Positions 5,681 through 8,465 of a stretch of DNA of 8,465 bases are shown piece by piece. This stretch comes from Candidatus Avacholeplasma faecigallinarum. GTDB lineage: Bacteria > Bacillota_I > Bacilli_A > Acholeplasmatales > Anaeroplasmataceae. The translations under genes and the position numbers were made by a program. Each line of letters begins with the position of its first letter. The stretch's first letter is position 1. The stretch covers positions 1 to 8,465 of the forward strand of contig DVKU01000199.1 of the NCBI GenBank assembly GCA_018715825.1, in the 5' to 3' direction. The notes below the pieces were generated by a model. It searched no databases. It worked only from the letters and a program-made list of their open reading frames with translations, and was not told where the DNA came from.

Positions 5681-5772
5681 AAATAAAAAAGCATTTACCC
5701 ATTTAAAGTAATAAATGAAACTAGATTAGTAATATCTTTTTCATAATAATCTTATAAAAGTAAATGCCTTTT
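5681..5772 (-). terminator. Terminator after dnaJ with a long 61-base loop
   Basis: Bases 5686-5698 pair with 5760-5772 over 13 positions with one G-U wobble in the minus-strand RNA. The stem runs into TTTTTTATTT on the minus strand. It begins 9 bases after the dnaJ stop codon. The loop is unusually long and contains further complementary words: AGATTA at 5723-5728 with TAATCT at 5747-5752, and ATGAAA at 5715-5720 with TTTCAT at 5739-5744, which are alternative inner pairings. Confidence 0.7.
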
Positions 5773-5780
5773 GAAATTTT

Positions 5781-6899
5781 CTACTTAAATAAATTTTTAA
5801 ATTTTTCCCAAGGTGATTTTTTTTCATCTCTTTGAACATTTCCAAGCTGTTCAAATAGCTTCTTCTCCTCAGCGGTTAAATTAGTTGGTGTTTCAACTCT
5901 TGTAATAACAATTTGATCACCACGAGAAATTCCACCCTTTGGATTTTTTGTACCTTTACCACGTAATCTAAATTTAGCACCTGATTGTGTACCTGCTGGA
6001 ATCTTTAAAGAAACATTACCATCTATAGTTGGTACATCGATAGTATCACCTAAGGCCGCTTGTGTAAAGCTAATTGGAATTTCCAAAATAATGTTTTGAC
6101 CATCACGGACAAAGTTCTTATGCTCACCACAAATAAATGAAATATATAAATCACCACTAGGTCCTCCGTTATATCCAGATTCACCATAGCCTTCCATACG
6201 AAGAGTCATACCTGTTTGAATACCGGCAGGAATAGTTATTTCAACATCCTTTGTTCTACGTACACGACCTTTACCATTACATGCTTCACATTTCTTAGTG
6301 ACAATTTTTCCCTTTCCGTTACAGTCAGGACAAGTTGTTTGAACTGTAGAAGTACCGAAAATGGTTTGTTGACGAATTAATACTCTACCCTGACCCTTAC
6401 ATTTAGGACAAACCTTAATATCGTCTTTAGAATATGCACCAGTACCTCCACACTGCATACATTCCTCATCTACTGATAATCTAACACGTTTTTTACATCC
6501 GTAAACAGCTTCTTCAAATGTGATATTCATTTGTTTTTCGACATCAGCACCTTGACGAGGTTCTGTTTGAGAGCTACTACTTCTTGCTCTACCACCAAAG
6601 AACGAATTAATGATATCATCAAAGCCGCCAAAGCCACCAAATCCACCACTAAAGCCTTGACCTCCACCAAAGCCTTGAGTAGGATCTTCATGACCAAATT
6701 GATCATATCTTGCCTTCTTTTGCTCATCTGATAGTGTATCGTATGCTTCATTTATTTCCTTGAATTTTTCTTCAGCACCAGGTTCTTTATTAATATCAGG
6801 ATGATATTTTTTAGCTAGCTGTCGATATGCTTTTTTTATTTCCTCTTGGCTAGCGCCCTTTTGAAGACCTAACACCTCATAATAATCTCTTTTTGCCAT
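5781..6899 (-). CDS. dnaJ: Chaperone DnaJ (type I Hsp40)
   Basis: The 372-residue co-chaperone stimulates the DnaK ATPase and delivers unfolded substrates. Domains in order: the J-domain (1-70) with HPD at 33-35, a Gly/Phe-rich linker (about 75-103), a zinc-binding domain with four CxxCxGxG repeats (C147/C150, C164/C167, C190/C193, C204/C207), and C-terminal substrate-binding domains to about 345. All eight zinc cysteines are present, so it is a full type I protein of normal length. The ATG at 6897-6899 has GAGG 7 bases upstream. The gene follows dnaK by 55 bases that hold a strong hairpin, and a terminator follows it, so dnaJ ends the chaperone operon. Heat-shock control would lie upstream of the window. 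Confidence 0.99.
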   Translation of the reverse strand: MAKRDYYEVLGLQKGASQEEIKKAYRQLAKKYHPDINKEPGAEEKFKEINEAYDTLSDEQKKARYDQFGHEDPTQGFGGGQGFSGGFGGFGGFDDIINSFFGGRARSSSSQTEPRQGADVEKQMNITFEEAVYGCKKRVRLSVDEECMQCGGTGAYSKDDIKVCPKCKGQGRVLIRQQTIFGTSTVQTTCPDCNGKGKIVTKKCEACNGKGRVRRTKDVEITIPAGIQTGMTLRMEGYGESGYNGGPSGDLYISFICGEHKNFVRDGQNIILEIPISFTQAALGDTIDVPTIDGNVSLKIPAGTQSGAKFRLRGKGTKNPKGGISRGDQIVITRVETPTNLTAEEKKLFEQLGNVQRDEKKSPWEKFKNLFK

Positions 6900-6917
6900 A
6901 TTCGCACCTCACAAAGT

Positions 6918-6940
6918 GAAGGGCCTAATAGGGGCCCTTC
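6918..6940 (-). other. Strong intercistronic hairpin between dnaK and dnaJ
   Basis: GAAGGGCC (6918-6925) pairs perfectly with GGCCCTTC (6933-6940) around a 7-base loop, an 8-bp GC-rich stem in otherwise AT-rich DNA. On the minus strand it is followed by ACTTTGTGAGG, with no T-run, so it is not a standard intrinsic terminator. It ends about 6 bases before the dnaJ ribosome site. It may protect the 3' end of dnaK mRNA, direct mRNA processing, or lower dnaJ translation relative to dnaK. Confidence 0.65.
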
Positions 6941-6954
6941 TTAATTCTTATTTA

Positions 6955-8465
<1,511 letters not shown>

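Noticed and set aside
5623..5694. A 24-codon extension of the 218-residue membrane protein
   Set aside because: It contains the promoter's TATAAT, and a strong AGGAGG site serves the downstream ATG.

Overview
The window is a stretch of AT-rich bacterial chromosome in which every supported gene lies on the minus strand, so reading order runs from high to low coordinates. The order dnaK, dnaJ, (one unknown gene), rsmE, mtaB, rpsU is the conserved heat-shock and translation cluster of low-GC Bacillota. Shine-Dalgarno sites are strong (AGGAGG, GGAGG), promoters are close to the sigma-A consensus, and tryptophan is encoded by TGG, so the standard bacterial code applies. A cytoplasmic CE12-type pectin acetylesterase is consistent with a plant-polysaccharide habitat such as a gut. 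Genus cannot be settled from this sequence.

From the right: dnaK (5' end beyond the window) and dnaJ (5781-8465) form the chaperone operon, with a strong hairpin between the two genes and a long-looped terminator after dnaJ. A second unit then starts from a near-consensus promoter at 5651-5679. It contains a 218-residue unknown two-helix membrane protein sitting where many Bacillota carry prmA, then rsmE (16S rRNA m3U1498) and mtaB (ms2t6A37 of tRNA), packed with a 1-base gap and a 13-base overlap. rpsU (ribosomal protein S21) has its own near-consensus promoter (2888-2916) and a terminator. Directly behind that terminator, with no room for a new promoter, lies a two-gene tail: a rhamnogalacturonan-acetylesterase-like SGNH hydrolase and a 100-residue orphan protein. 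Two tandem terminators (1484-1598) close this tail.

From about 1480 down to the left edge is an IS110-family insertion element, also on the minus strand. Its transposase (1-1089) is intact as far as visible and runs off the left edge. The 520 bases between the orphan gene and the transposase contain no protein gene but are rich in structure: a lone perfect -10 box, a three-way-junction fold closed by a 12-of-13-bp stem, a terminator-like hairpin, and a further 12-bp inverted repeat. IS110 elements of the IS621 type encode a bridge RNA in this position. This region is therefore the best candidate for an uncharacterised system in the window, although the RNA and the element's boundaries are inferred, not demonstrated.

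The rest is housekeeping: protein folding, rRNA and tRNA modification, and a ribosomal protein, together with one accessory carbohydrate esterase.
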